Assembly: GCA_035299065.1 (NCBI GenBank)
Contig: DATGXI010000047.1
Span: 22,889 to 86,888 of the forward strand
Length of the DNA: 64,000 nt
Direction of reading: 5' to 3'
Source of the DNA: DASPJQ01 sp035299065
GTDB taxonomy: Bacteria > Bacteroidota > Bacteroidia > Flavobacteriales_D > UBA2798
Under the pieces are notes generated by a model that worked only from the letters and a program-made list of their open reading frames with translations, was not told where the DNA came from and made no database searches. Shown here in pieces: positions 7,074 through 16,166 of this stretch. Within the stretch, counting starts at the first letter, position 1; every line of letters starts with the position of its first letter. Made by a program: the position numbers and the translations under genes.

Positions 7074-8434
7074 CAAAACTTTAGTTCACTTATCAGTTGT
7101 TTTATATCAGTTCCGTCAAATGTACCTGAACTCATTAACAATAAGCACGAATCATTTAAATCAAGTGATCGCAAAAAATCCCTGAACACATGTGTATCGG
7201 TTATTACGTTTAAATCATCACGCCCAAAAGCCTGTTTCACCTGCTCTTCGGTAATGGGCTTTAATTTTTTATGGGCTATTGTTTGCGGGTTAAAGTACAC
7301 AACCGGTAAATCGGCCTGGTCAAACGAGTTTTTGTATTCGCCTAAAAAATTTTCATTTAAGCTGCTGAATGTATGCAGCTCCATACAGGCCACAATTTTG
7401 TATTTCTTATACTGGTTTTTTATAGCATTTGTTGTTGCCTTTAATTTTGACGGTGAATGGGCAAAATCCCTGTAAGCAATAAACCCGGGCGCTTTGTGAA
7501 CCAGCTCAAGCCTGCGTGCCGCGCCTTTAAATGATTGAATGGCCTTATAAAATTCATGCTTGCTTATTCCCAATAATCCGCACACATTGCATGCGCCTTC
7601 CAGGTTCATCAGGTTGTGATCGCCAAAAACATTCAACACATATTCCTTCCCATCGTATTTCACCACGCTCTGGTCATTTTCATTCACGTAATTTTCGGGT
7701 AATCCATAAGGTACAAAGCAGGCATCAATTTTTGTGGTTTGCACCATTTTCATTAATTCCGGATCGTAAGCGCAATAAACCAAATGACCACTTGCAGGCA
7801 TTTCATTTGCGAAAATCCTGAACTGGTCAACATAATTATCATACGTGGGAAAAACATTCACATGATCCCAGGCAATGCCGGTTATCAATCCAATATCGGC
7901 TTTGTATAAGTGGAATTTTGGTCTTCGGTCAATGGGCGATGCCAGGTATTCATCGCCTTCAAATACAGCAATTTTATTTTTATCATCAATATGCGCCATG
8001 CGTTCAAACCCCTCTAGCTGCGACCCAACCAAATAATCAAAACCAATGTTTTTTGTTTTAAGTACATGCATGATCATTGAGGTAACCGTGGTTTTTCCAT
8101 GACTGCCTCCTATCACAACCCGTTTTTTGTTTTTGCTTTGTTCGTACAAAAATTCAGGGTATGAATAAATTTTAAGTCCCATATCCTGGGCTTTGATTAG
8201 TTCAGGATTATCAACACGGGCATGCATACCCAGTATAATGGCATCTAATTTAGCATGAATCTTTTCGGGATACCAACCCATTTCAGCCGGTAAAATTCCT
8301 GCGTTGGTCAGGCGCGTGCGTGATGGTTCGTAAATTTCATCATCGCTGCCGGTTATTGTGTATCCTTTTTTAACAAGGGCTAATGCAAGGTTGTGCATGG
8401 CCGCTCCGCCAATGGCTATGAAGTGAATGTTCAT
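7073..8434 (-). CDS. mpl: UDP-N-acetylmuramate:L-alanyl-gamma-D-glutamyl-meso-diaminopimelate ligase (murein tripeptide ligase)
   Basis: 453 residues. Mpl attaches recycled murein tripeptide to UDP-MurNAc with ATP, returning it to peptidoglycan synthesis in the cytoplasm. The N-terminus MNIHFIAIGGAAMHNLA is the Rossmann-like MurC/Mpl opening. The ATP-binding loop is GGSHGKTTVTSM, followed by a Mur ligase central domain and a C-terminal domain beginning near ARRLELVHK. I start at ATG 8434 because upstream codons to 8515 add 27 residues not seen in the family. Implies a meso-DAP, Gram-negative-type cell wall with recycling. Overlaps rsmG by one base. Confidence 0.9.
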   Translation of the reverse strand: MNIHFIAIGGAAMHNLALALVKKGYTITGSDDEIYEPSRTRLTNAGILPAEMGWYPEKIHAKLDAIILGMHARVDNPELIKAQDMGLKIYSYPEFLYEQSKNKKRVVIGGSHGKTTVTSMIMHVLKTKNIGFDYLVGSQLEGFERMAHIDDKNKIAVFEGDEYLASPIDRRPKFHLYKADIGLITGIAWDHVNVFPTYDNYVDQFRIFANEMPASGHLVYCAYDPELMKMVQTTKIDACFVPYGLPENYVNENDQSVVKYDGKEYVLNVFGDHNLMNLEGACNVCGLLGISKHEFYKAIQSFKGAARRLELVHKAPGFIAYRDFAHSPSKLKATTNAIKNQYKKYKIVACMELHTFSSLNENFLGEYKNSFDQADLPVVYFNPQTIAHKKLKPITEEQVKQAFGRDDLNVITDTHVFRDFLRSLDLNDSCLLLMSSGTFDGTDIKQLISELKF

Positions 8435-8524
8435 ATGGTAAATTTTAAAGAATAATTGAAAGGATTCACAAAGACTAATGGGAATTATGAACATGGAGTC
8501 GTGACCTCGCCACAATTCTTTTTA

Positions 8525-8550
8525 CCACATATTGCGCAGATTACGCAGAT
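8525..8550. repeat. Short dispersed repeat of the CACATATT-nCnC type
   Basis: The sequence CACATATT followed by GCGCAGATTACGCAGAT is a phrase that recurs with changes at 22511-22540 and 48588-48630. It is non-coding and lies between mpl and the heat-shock gene. Confidence 0.5.
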
Positions 8551-8592
8551 CTTTTGCCACGGCCAATAAATCGCATAGCCATTAAATTTGTG

Positions 8593-8631
8593 AAAAAGAA
8601 AGGGCCATCCAATCTTTCGACTGGATGGCCC
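8593..8631 (-). terminator. Rho-independent terminator of the small heat-shock gene
   Basis: A perfect 10-bp stem (GGGCCATCCA with TGGATGGCCC, 10-nt loop), followed on the minus strand by TTTCTTTTTC. It lies 45 bp past the stop at 8676. Confidence 0.85.
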
Positions 8632-8675
8632 CTGAGGTAGAATCCCGGTTAAAGCCTTGTTGGGAGTAAGACTGA

Positions 8676-9119
8676 TTACTTAACCTGGATGAATTGCGAT
8701 TCTTTTTTCTCTTCAACCTGTTTAGGCAAGGTCACCAAAAGCACACCATTTTCCATTGTGGCTGTTATGCCATCAACTTTAAAGTGTTTTTCATTTACCT
8801 TAAAACTGCGGCTGTAAGAAACTTTTCCGAATTCTTTGCGGATGTAGTTTTTAGCCTTGTCTTCAGTTTCCTTTACCTGCTCGGCACTAATGTTCAATAC
8901 ACCGTTGTCAAGCTTGATCTTCACATCTTCCTTTTTAATACCCGGTAAGGCAAGTTCCAGTGAAAGCTGTTTTTCATCTTCCCATACATTTGCGCCCGGT
9001 GTTACCGAACTGTTTGCTGGATTCCCGGTGAACAAACGTTCAACTTCGCGGGTAAAAAAATCGTCAAACCATAACCTGTTTGCTGGTGCACAATGATTGT
9101 TTTTTACTATCGTGTTCAT
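8676..9119 (-). CDS. Hsp20/alpha-crystallin family small heat-shock protein
   Basis: 147 residues. An ATP-independent holdase chaperone of the cytoplasm. The alpha-crystallin domain spans about residues 40-140: VWEDEKQLSLELALPGIKKE, the family G-x-L near NGVLNISAE, and the late MENGVLLVTLPK. The C-terminal tail carries an I-x-V-type anchor (FIQVK) used in oligomer assembly. The N-terminus (RLWFDDFFTREVERLF) is the aromatic-rich arm typical of Bacteroidota members. It has its own terminator (8593-8631). No CIRCE or other heat-shock operator is visible upstream. Confidence 0.95.
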   Translation of the reverse strand: MNTIVKNNHCAPANRLWFDDFFTREVERLFTGNPANSSVTPGANVWEDEKQLSLELALPGIKKEDVKIKLDNGVLNISAEQVKETEDKAKNYIRKEFGKVSYSRSFKVNEKHFKVDGITATMENGVLLVTLPKQVEEKKESQFIQVK

Positions 9120-9199
9120 ACTGTTTAGTTTTAAAAATTTGTTTCTTTTGTCAATAGGCAGCCCTATGCTGCATTTTGTAATGTTTGTTTGTTGTTTTG

Positions 9200-9322
9200 T
9201 TAAGGCGTAAGCATGTTGGCTATAGGCACTATATAGTCGGCAGCAACTTTTTGTGCCAGGTATTGCGCTTTTTTCCTGCTTTTCCTGAACTGTTTTTTTA
9301 CTTTTTCTGTATTCATATTCAT
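9200..9322 (-). CDS. Possible 40-residue basic small protein
   Basis: An open frame from ATG 9322 to TAA 9200 encodes 40 residues beginning MNMNTEKVKKQFRKSRKKAQ, then an amphipathic stretch with a C-terminal PIANMLTP. About a quarter of the residues are Lys/Arg, all but one of them in the first 30 residues. It is on the same strand as the heat-shock gene, 80 bp upstream of it, in what is otherwise a 465-bp gap. I recognise no family. The amino-acid composition is protein-like, but an ORF this short could arise by chance. If real, it could be read with the heat-shock gene. Confidence 0.4.
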   Translation of the reverse strand: MNMNTEKVKKQFRKSRKKAQYLAQKVAADYIVPIANMLTP

Positions 9323-9569
9323 TTTTCTGAGCTGTTGCCTGTCGTGTAAAACGTTACCCCGGAAGTACCGTTTCGCCACATCTCAAGTCTAACATCTCAT
9401 AGCTTGATTACGCTATACCCTTCCGCAAGCCACATTCCAAACCCGTTTTTCTGCCAAATTTGCATTTTTAACCTTGTTTAGCAAGTCGTTATGTCATTAC
9501 AAACCAGTTATTTATGTCTAATTGTCGGTATTTCGGGTTTTCCGTGAAAGGAAATCCGGTTTAAAACAT

Positions 9570-9577
9570 TAGTTTTG
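9570..9577 (+). promoter_or_regulatory. Candidate -7 promoter element for the BatA-domain gene
   Basis: TAGTTTTG matches TAnnTTTG and ends 7 bp before the ATG at 9585, so the transcript would be leaderless or nearly so. No clear -33 TTG. Confidence 0.45.
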
Positions 9578-9584
9578 TGTTTTA

Positions 9585-11654
9585 ATGAGCTTCGTATATC
9601 CTGCATTCCTAAGTGCATTTGCCCTATTGGCGGTTCCGATCATCATTCACCTATTTAATTTCAAAAAATACAAACGTCTTTTTTTTCCTGATCTGCGTTT
9701 TCTAAAAGAGGTAAAGGAAAAAACCAAAAAACAATCGCAGCTTAAGCACTTACTTGTTTTATTGTGCCGCATACTGGTGTTTAGCTTTATTGTACTGGCT
9801 TTTGCACAACCGTTTACCGGCAGCATGCAATCGGCATCGCCCAACAAAGTGGTAAGTATTTACATTGACAATTCATTCAGCATGCGTGCGCTTGGTAAAA
9901 ATGGCCCCTTACTGGATGTTGCCAAACAAAAAGCAGGTGAAATGATTCGCAGTTCGGCACAAAGTACGCGTTTCCAAATTTTAACCAATGAATTTTCACC
10001 TGTATCGCAACGTTTATACAACCGTGAAGAAGCCCTTGAACAACTGGAAGGCATTGATGTTTTTCCTGTAAGCCGTAACGTAAATGAAGTGCTGGCTCGG
10101 CAGGACGAGATTATGAAAAGCGTTGAGGGCTCAAGCACACAACTTATTCACATAAGTGACTTTCAGAAAAATTCCTTTACTTATAAAAATACACCGACAA
10201 ATCCTTCACTTACTTTAATACATCTCAAGCCGCAAACACAAAAAAACATAAGCATTGACTCTGTTTGGTTCAATAGTCCTTTGCATGCCATTAACGGAAC
10301 CGAAGAATTTTATTTCAGGTTACGCAACCACAACCCGAAAGAAGAAGAAAACGTAACCTTGCAGTTATTCCTTGGTGTTTATAACAACGGGTTCAGGAAA
10401 AGCCAAAAAGCGGTAACCACTATTACGGTGCCTGCCGGCTCAAGTGTTGACAGCAGTTTTAATTACACCAATACCGAAGCAGGCATTATTCACGGTCAAT
10501 TAAGCCTGAACGATGCCCAGGTTGAATTTGACAACCAGTTTTATTTCACCTATGAAATTGAGCCTTTCCTCCAGGTGGCCTGTATAAACGATTTTGTAAG
10601 GTCGGCCGACACAGTGAGCTATGACATCAAGAATATTTTTAGTAACGATCCGTATTATAAGTTTACCAGTTTTACCAAACAAAATATTGACTACACCCTT
10701 CTGAAACAACAGCAATTTGTGGTATTAAACAGGCTTGAGGAAATTTCATCGGGATTGTCACAGGAGCTTGAAAAATTTGTTGCATCGGGCGGCAGTGTTT
10801 GCGTAATTCCATCGCTTAAAATAAACCTGAACTCCTACAACAACTTTGCGCAAACAACAGGTAGTCCACAGTTCAGCGGGCTCGATACAAACCGCACCAT
10901 AAGTGAAAAACCCGATTTTGATGACGTATTTTTCAGGGGTATTTTTGAAAAACGCCCTGTACAACTGGACGTGCCACTTATACGCAAACATTACATCACA
11001 TCAGGCAGCACGCGCAGTTTGACCAATGCCATATTGAAATTAAAAAATGGATCGGACCTTATAAGTGTTACCAAATACAAAAAAGGAAAAGTGTACCAGG
11101 TTGCTTCCCCAACTGTTGAGCAGGCAGGTAATTTAGGGCAACACGCCTTATTTGTTCCCATTATGTTACGTATGGCCGAACTAAGTCTTACTTCCAACAA
11201 ACCGTACTATGTATTTGGAAAAGATGCTGGTTTTGAAATCAAACCATTACCGGTTGCAGGCGATCACGTTTTTAACCTGGAAGGTGTTGAAACCAAAGAA
11301 AACATTATTCCTGAGTTTAAGAATGACGGCAATTCCATTTCTATTTTCTTTAACGATAACTTAAAAAATTCAGGAAGTTACCGCCTTAGCCTGGATGGAA
11401 AAACAGTTGGTGGAACATCGCTCAACCAATCAAGAAATGAATCGGAACTTGATTATTTTTCAGACAGTGAATTAGCCTCTATTTTAAAAGATGCAGGTTT
11501 CACCGACTTTAAAGTGTACGACAAACCCATTGACGACAGTAAAATTGAATTATCGGCCATTGACAACACCCGCAAATACTGGACAACCTGTATTTGGTTG
11601 TGTTTACTGTTTTTACTGACCGAATCGGCTTTACTAAAACTGTGGAAAACCTGA
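9585..11654 (+). CDS. BatA (aerotolerance N-terminal) domain membrane protein
   Basis: 689 residues. The first 80 residues are the BatA domain: MSFVYPAFLSAFALLAVPII, then HLFNFKKYKRLFFPDLRFL, then a second membrane helix ending AFAQPF. A von Willebrand A-like region follows (VVSIYIDNSFSMRA, a DxSxS-type MIDAS), then a long beta-rich periplasmic section, and a final membrane helix (WTTCIWLCLLFLLTESALL). The layout is standard for Bacteroidota. Known relatives sit with dihydroorotase-like genes as here, apart from the bat operon. The role is unknown; it probably assembles or senses something in the envelope. Confidence 0.85.
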   Translation: MSFVYPAFLSAFALLAVPIIIHLFNFKKYKRLFFPDLRFLKEVKEKTKKQSQLKHLLVLLCRILVFSFIVLAFAQPFTGSMQSASPNKVVSIYIDNSFSMRALGKNGPLLDVAKQKAGEMIRSSAQSTRFQILTNEFSPVSQRLYNREEALEQLEGIDVFPVSRNVNEVLARQDEIMKSVEGSSTQLIHISDFQKNSFTYKNTPTNPSLTLIHLKPQTQKNISIDSVWFNSPLHAINGTEEFYFRLRNHNPKEEENVTLQLFLGVYNNGFRKSQKAVTTITVPAGSSVDSSFNYTNTEAGIIHGQLSLNDAQVEFDNQFYFTYEIEPFLQVACINDFVRSADTVSYDIKNIFSNDPYYKFTSFTKQNIDYTLLKQQQFVVLNRLEEISSGLSQELEKFVASGGSVCVIPSLKINLNSYNNFAQTTGSPQFSGLDTNRTISEKPDFDDVFFRGIFEKRPVQLDVPLIRKHYITSGSTRSLTNAILKLKNGSDLISVTKYKKGKVYQVASPTVEQAGNLGQHALFVPIMLRMAELSLTSNKPYYVFGKDAGFEIKPLPVAGDHVFNLEGVETKENIIPEFKNDGNSISIFFNDNLKNSGSYRLSLDGKTVGGTSLNQSRNESELDYFSDSELASILKDAGFTDFKVYDKPIDDSKIELSAIDNTRKYWTTCIWLCLLFLLTESALLKLWKT

Positions 11655-11707
11655 ACCGCGAAGGGTTCAATGGCACACTTAAAAAACAATAATTACGGAG
11701 TTATACC

Positions 11708-12973
11708 ATGCAAGCAACACTTATCAAACAAGCCAAAGTGATTGACAAACACTCAACGTTCAACAACAAAACGGTTGACGTATTGATTGAAAATGGCATC
11801 ATCACCAAAATTGCCGCCAACATTGATTCAAAAGAGGCAAAGGTTGTACAAGGCGAAAATCTGCATATATCACCCGGATTTTTTGATCCAACGGTTCACT
11901 TTTGCGACCCGGGCGATGAACAAAAGGAGAGCATTGAAAGTGGAATTAAAGCAGCCGCCAGTGGTGGATTTACCAGTGTTGGTGTGCTTGGTACAACCAA
12001 CCCGGCTGTTACTGAAAAAACCAGGGTTGAATACATTCGCAACAAAGGAAAAGGTACGCTTGTAACACTGGAACCTGTTGGATGTGTTACAGCAAAAAAT
12101 GAAGGAAAAGAACTGGCCGAACTGTATGACATGAACCAGTCAGGCTCACGTTATTTTTACGATGGAAAAAAACAATTGAATACAGGAATATTGTCAAGGG
12201 CCCTGGCCTATGCCAAAAATTTTGATGCAGCTATACTCTCCTATCCCGATGACAAAGACCTAACGGCTGGCGGACTCATGCACGAAGGAACAGAGAACAT
12301 AAAGCTGGGCTTAAAAGGCATACCTGCCATTGGTGAAGAATTGGGAATTATACGTGATGCATACATTGCCAACTACCACAATGCGCACCTTCATATAGCA
12401 AACGTTTCAACTGCGGGCGGAGTTGAACAAATTAAAAAAGCTAAATCAAACGGTATAAAAATAACCGCACAATGCAGCATTCACCACCTGTTTTTTACCG
12501 ATGAAGACCAGCACGGGTTTGATACCAACCTTAAACTGAAACCTGTTTTACGAAGCAAATCAGACCGTGACGCCTTGATTGAGGGCTTAAAAGATGGAAC
12601 CATTGACAATGTAACCAGCGATCATACACCGCAAGATGTGGAAAGCAAAAAAATGGAATTTGACCTTGCTGAATATGGCGCCATAGGCATTGAAACCTGT
12701 TTTGCCGCCTTCAATACGGTTGCGGGAAAAAACATAGGCCTTGAAAAAATAATTGACTTACTCAGCAATAAATCGCGGCAGGTGTTTGGACTTTCAGCAC
12801 CAAAAATTGAAGTGAATGCAAAAGCTGAGTTTGTGATTTACAACCCCACTGCCGAATTTATTCCTACGCGTGAAAAGCAGGTATCAAAAGCCTACAACAA
12901 CCCTTATATTGGAAAAAAACTGGCCGGAAAAATTGAAGGCGTAATCAATGGAAACTGCTCAAGCGTGAACTAG
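11708..12973 (+). CDS. pyrC: Dihydroorotase (PyrC) family protein with degenerate metal ligands
   Basis: 421 residues of the class-I dihydroorotase/amidohydrolase fold. Active enzymes carry DxHxH near residue 60; here the motif is FFDPTVHFCDPG, so the first metal histidine is threonine. The later zinc-binding segment, usually HvaHlST, reads LHIANVSTA, so the second histidine is asparagine. The C-terminal aspartate motif survives as VTSDHTPQD. Bacteroidota commonly hold such a diverged copy next to BatA-domain genes. Annotation as dihydroorotase (carbamoyl-aspartate to dihydroorotate, pyrimidine synthesis) rests on family membership only; it may be inactive, like the PyrC-like subunits known from other bacteria. 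It lies 53 bp after the BatA-domain gene, probably one operon. Confidence 0.8.
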   Translation: MQATLIKQAKVIDKHSTFNNKTVDVLIENGIITKIAANIDSKEAKVVQGENLHISPGFFDPTVHFCDPGDEQKESIESGIKAAASGGFTSVGVLGTTNPAVTEKTRVEYIRNKGKGTLVTLEPVGCVTAKNEGKELAELYDMNQSGSRYFYDGKKQLNTGILSRALAYAKNFDAAILSYPDDKDLTAGGLMHEGTENIKLGLKGIPAIGEELGIIRDAYIANYHNAHLHIANVSTAGGVEQIKKAKSNGIKITAQCSIHHLFFTDEDQHGFDTNLKLKPVLRSKSDRDALIEGLKDGTIDNVTSDHTPQDVESKKMEFDLAEYGAIGIETCFAAFNTVAGKNIGLEKIIDLLSNKSRQVFGLSAPKIEVNAKAEFVIYNPTAEFIPTREKQVSKAYNNPYIGKKLAGKIEGVINGNCSSVN

Positions 12974-12982
12974 ATCTGTTGT

Positions 12983-13630
12983 TTAATAATTCCACCAGTA
13001 ATAAAACGATTTCACGTATTCGTTATTTACAAATAACAAACCTTCTTCGGTATGCCACCATGTTTCCAGTTTATATTTAAGTGGCATGGCTCCTCTTACA
13101 ATTAATTGTGTGCCCGAACCTTCAAAAACCCGGTTAAAATATTTATGCACCCTGGCAGTATGAAATTTTGAGGACACCAGTATCATTTTTTTATACCCTT
13201 TTTGCATGGCCAGTTTTTTCAGTTCTTTGGCTTCTTCAAGGGTACTGGTTCCTTCATTAAACGCAGTTATGCATGAATCGGGCACACCCAGTTTCACCAG
13301 GTATTTTTTTGAATTTTCCGCTTCTGTAATTTTAATGCCTAATGATTCAAGTTGTGATGAAACCTGGCTACCCGTACAAATGATTACACCCGCATATTTT
13401 CTAGTGAATAGTTTTTTTACTTCAGGCGCGCGTTCAAAACTGTTTCCTCCCAACAAAACAATTGCATCGGCCTTTTCCAGGCGGTCTTCTTCAATCAACC
13501 AGTTACCCAATCCGCGTAAAATAGGGCCACGACACAGGTATAATGTAAGAAAAATAAGGAAATAGATTCCATAACGGATTAAGCGCCATTTATGAAAAAA
13601 TCGTTTGAAAAATTCTTTTACCCGTTTCAT
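12983..13630 (-). CDS. YdcF/SanA family (DUF218) membrane protein
   Basis: 215 residues. One N-terminal membrane helix (YGIYFLIFLTLYLCRG), then the DUF218 Rossmann-like domain with DAIVLLGGNSFERAPEV, ITAFNEGTSTLEEAKEL and VSSKFHTARVHKYF. Family members are linked to envelope integrity or cell-wall precursor handling, but the reaction is not defined. It lies 32 bp after batE on the same strand and is probably the last gene of that operon. It is convergent with the dihydroorotase-like gene, with a 9-bp gap. Confidence 0.85.
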   Translation of the reverse strand: MKRVKEFFKRFFHKWRLIRYGIYFLIFLTLYLCRGPILRGLGNWLIEEDRLEKADAIVLLGGNSFERAPEVKKLFTRKYAGVIICTGSQVSSQLESLGIKITEAENSKKYLVKLGVPDSCITAFNEGTSTLEEAKELKKLAMQKGYKKMILVSSKFHTARVHKYFNRVFEGSGTQLIVRGAMPLKYKLETWWHTEEGLLFVNNEYVKSFYYWWNY

Positions 13631-13662
13631 TTATGCGAAACAAAGGTAGTTAAAGCATAAGG

Positions 13663-14415
13663 TTAAATGATCTCGGCCTCTGATTTTTTCACCCAGCCAT
13701 GATTATTCCCGTCAACCGAAACTTCGTACCAGTCACCCTTTACCTGGTGAAGTTTGAACCGGGCTCCTTCATGAAACGTTCCAAGTGTTTTGGAATTATC
13801 GGCCGGGCTGGCCTTTATGTTCACTGAACCTTCAACCAAAACCGCTTTGGTCGGTCCTGACACACGTGTGTAATGAATATAGCCCATTACAAGGCATACA
13901 ATGCCTAAATTCAGGGCAACCCATGAGGCTATCCTGATGTTAAGCCTTCGTTTAATTAATTGCGTACGCATGGCTATAAACCCAAAAAAGGCAAATACCC
14001 AGAGAATTAATCCGTACCTGGTCCAATTATCGGCCGAAAAAAGATACACCATGCGATTAAACCAGGCTGTTAACCCCTTTTCACCACTTTTTACTTTAAA
14101 TTCCAGTTTACTATCAACAAATTTCAGGTTGGCTGTCACATCTTCATCGGCAGGATCAATTTTGCGGGCTTTTTCAAGGTAAGCTATTGACATTCCCAAA
14201 TCACCTAATTTGTAATAACAATTAGCCATGTTGTAATACAGCTCCACTCCTTTATAGCCATCTTTTTCAATATTGGCATACTCATTCAATGCTTCAGCAA
14301 ATTTATTTTCCTTGTATAATTTTTCGGCAGTGGTAAACCCTTTTTCAGGACTTGTGGCCGAAAATACTGTAAACACATTGAACAATACAAAAGATATGAT
14401 CACTATTAATTTCAT
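13663..14415 (-). CDS. batE: BatE: TPR and SH3-like membrane protein
   Basis: 250 residues. A signal peptide (MKLIVIISFVLFNVFTVFSA) is followed by TPR units (EKLYKENKFAEALNEYANIE, then YNMANCYYKLGDLGMSIAYL). Two membrane helices follow at about residues 125-180. A bacterial SH3-like domain occupies about 190-250 (VNIKASPADNSKTLGTFHEG). This is the BatE arrangement from the Bacteroides aerotolerance operon. Its start overlaps the batD stop by 4 bp. SH3 domains of this type often bind cell-wall peptides; that is inference here. Confidence 0.85.
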   Translation of the reverse strand: MKLIVIISFVLFNVFTVFSATSPEKGFTTAEKLYKENKFAEALNEYANIEKDGYKGVELYYNMANCYYKLGDLGMSIAYLEKARKIDPADEDVTANLKFVDSKLEFKVKSGEKGLTAWFNRMVYLFSADNWTRYGLILWVFAFFGFIAMRTQLIKRRLNIRIASWVALNLGIVCLVMGYIHYTRVSGPTKAVLVEGSVNIKASPADNSKTLGTFHEGARFKLHQVKGDWYEVSVDGNNHGWVKKSEAEII

Positions 14416-16163
14416 GCCTTTACCTCCTGCTGAATGTTGTTAATAATGGCTGATGCATTTGCATATGTTTGCTGCTCGTTACCTTGCATGTTGGCATAAC
14501 GCGCCATTTCACAGGTTTCAACAACCTGCAGAAACAAAGCAATGGTTCCCTGAGCCACTCCATTTTTTGTCATGACTTCTGTAATACGCGAACGATTAAA
14601 ATCAACCAACTGTACTTTGAATTTGTCGCAATAATAAATTTGAATGCCTGAAAGCAGTTCAGTGTAAAAACCATCGCGGTTGTTTTGCTGTAACATAGCA
14701 TGTGCTTTTTGCAACTGCTTTACCACCGCTTTTGAAGCCTGTTTCTGCTTTTCTGCTTCAGGATCATAATTTTTTTCCTTGCGCTTTAAAAACAAAAGCA
14801 ATAACATAAAAGCAACAGGAGGTAAGGCAAGGCCACCATAATACAATCCTGACCCGGTAAAATACGTTTCGCCTTTTGTAAGGGCTGAAAGGGATTTAAG
14901 GTAACGGATTTCTTTATCTACATCCCCTGTTTCTTCTTTCGCGTTTGAGGTAACACCTGCTTCTTCAACACCGGCCGTTTTATTCACCTTTATTTTATAT
15001 TCAGGAGTACTAAGTGTTACATACCTTTTTGTTTCAAGGTCAAAGTAGGTAAAGTAAATGGGTTCAATTGTAAAATCGCCACTGTGACGGGGAATAAGCA
15101 GGTACTTATATTCTTTACTACCTGCCATACCATTTGCGTTAACCGTTGTGCGGTCATTTATCTCAGGATCGTACGTTTCAAAATCACCAGGAAATTCAAA
15201 TTTTGGTGGTTCCACAAGGCGTATATTGCCGGTTCCTGAAATTTTAAGATTTAAATCAATTCCGTCATTTACATTCACCACTTCTTTACTTATGCTGGAT
15301 TCCATTTTGTATTTTCCAACTGCATTGGTAAAGCTGGCCGGTGGAGCCGGTGGCTCAATTACATCAATAACAGGCGAATTACTTACCAGGTCAAAACGCG
15401 AAGATTCAAAAAAGTTAACACGTACCACTGCCATCATATCAAACGGTTCAAGCTTTAGCTTACCTGATTTTTGCGGAAAAATAATTTCCTTCTTTATGGG
15501 AAATACCATGTATTGAATTCCGCCAACATTCTCTTCATAAGAGGGCCATCCTTGCTTGGGCCCTTCAATTTCCTGCGCCCACACGTCTTTTTGTGTACCC
15601 AGTTTAATGTTGTGGTCCTGTATTTGCGTGTAACGGGAATATAGCTTGTATACAATTTGCAGCGGCTCACCTTTGTAAACACTGTTTTTGCTTACGCTAA
15701 TGGTGCAAAACATGTTTTTTCCATTTGACTTTACCGGGTTAGCACTATTGGTGTTATTGTCAGCCTGGCCATTTCCTGTTGCTGCGGTAACCGTAATTTT
15801 AAGGGTATTGCTTTTATAGTTTCTTCCGTTATAACTAATGCTTGCTGGTGGTATTGTAAATTCACCCTCTTTTTTTGGCCGAATTACTAGGGTATACGTT
15901 ATTGAATAGGTTTGTTTCATTTGGCCATTCACAATGTTTATTTGTGACATGGAACTTTGCGAAGGACCTGACAGCACTTTAAAATCTTTGAGGTCGGGAA
16001 TGGTAAAGGGGGCTTCCACGTTTACCGTATACTGAATTTTAAACGCTTCGTCAGCTGCAACAACCTGTTTACTGGTTTTTGCCTGAAACTCGATGCTTTG
16101 AGCTTGTGCCGGTACAAATAAACCAGCAATTAAAAAAGTTAATATGTATTTTAATGCTTTCAT
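14412..16163 (-). CDS. batD: BatD family (oxygen tolerance) membrane protein
   Basis: 583 residues. A signal peptide ending PAQAQ is followed by tandem immunoglobulin-like beta domains (FQAKTSKQVVAADEAFKIQY, then SVSKNSVYKGEPLQIVYKLY) filling about residues 20-420. One membrane helix follows near 455-475 (YYGGLALPPVAFMLLLLFL), then a cytoplasmic helical tail (LQKAHAMLQQNNRDGFYTEL). This is the full BatD layout. The large periplasmic part probably binds the vWA domains of BatA/BatB. It starts 3 bp after batC and overlaps batE. Confidence 0.9.
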   Translation of the reverse strand: MKALKYILTFLIAGLFVPAQAQSIEFQAKTSKQVVAADEAFKIQYTVNVEAPFTIPDLKDFKVLSGPSQSSMSQINIVNGQMKQTYSITYTLVIRPKKEGEFTIPPASISYNGRNYKSNTLKITVTAATGNGQADNNTNSANPVKSNGKNMFCTISVSKNSVYKGEPLQIVYKLYSRYTQIQDHNIKLGTQKDVWAQEIEGPKQGWPSYEENVGGIQYMVFPIKKEIIFPQKSGKLKLEPFDMMAVVRVNFFESSRFDLVSNSPVIDVIEPPAPPASFTNAVGKYKMESSISKEVVNVNDGIDLNLKISGTGNIRLVEPPKFEFPGDFETYDPEINDRTTVNANGMAGSKEYKYLLIPRHSGDFTIEPIYFTYFDLETKRYVTLSTPEYKIKVNKTAGVEEAGVTSNAKEETGDVDKEIRYLKSLSALTKGETYFTGSGLYYGGLALPPVAFMLLLLFLKRKEKNYDPEAEKQKQASKAVVKQLQKAHAMLQQNNRDGFYTELLSGIQIYYCDKFKVQLVDFNRSRITEVMTKNGVAQGTIALFLQVVETCEMARYANMQGNEQQTYANASAIINNIQQEVKA

Positions 16164-16166
16164 GTT

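Noticed and set aside
9585..11654. Membership of the BatA-domain gene in the bat operon
   Set aside because: It is on the opposite strand, more than 2 kb from the end of the bat operon, and linked to the dihydroorotase-like gene instead.
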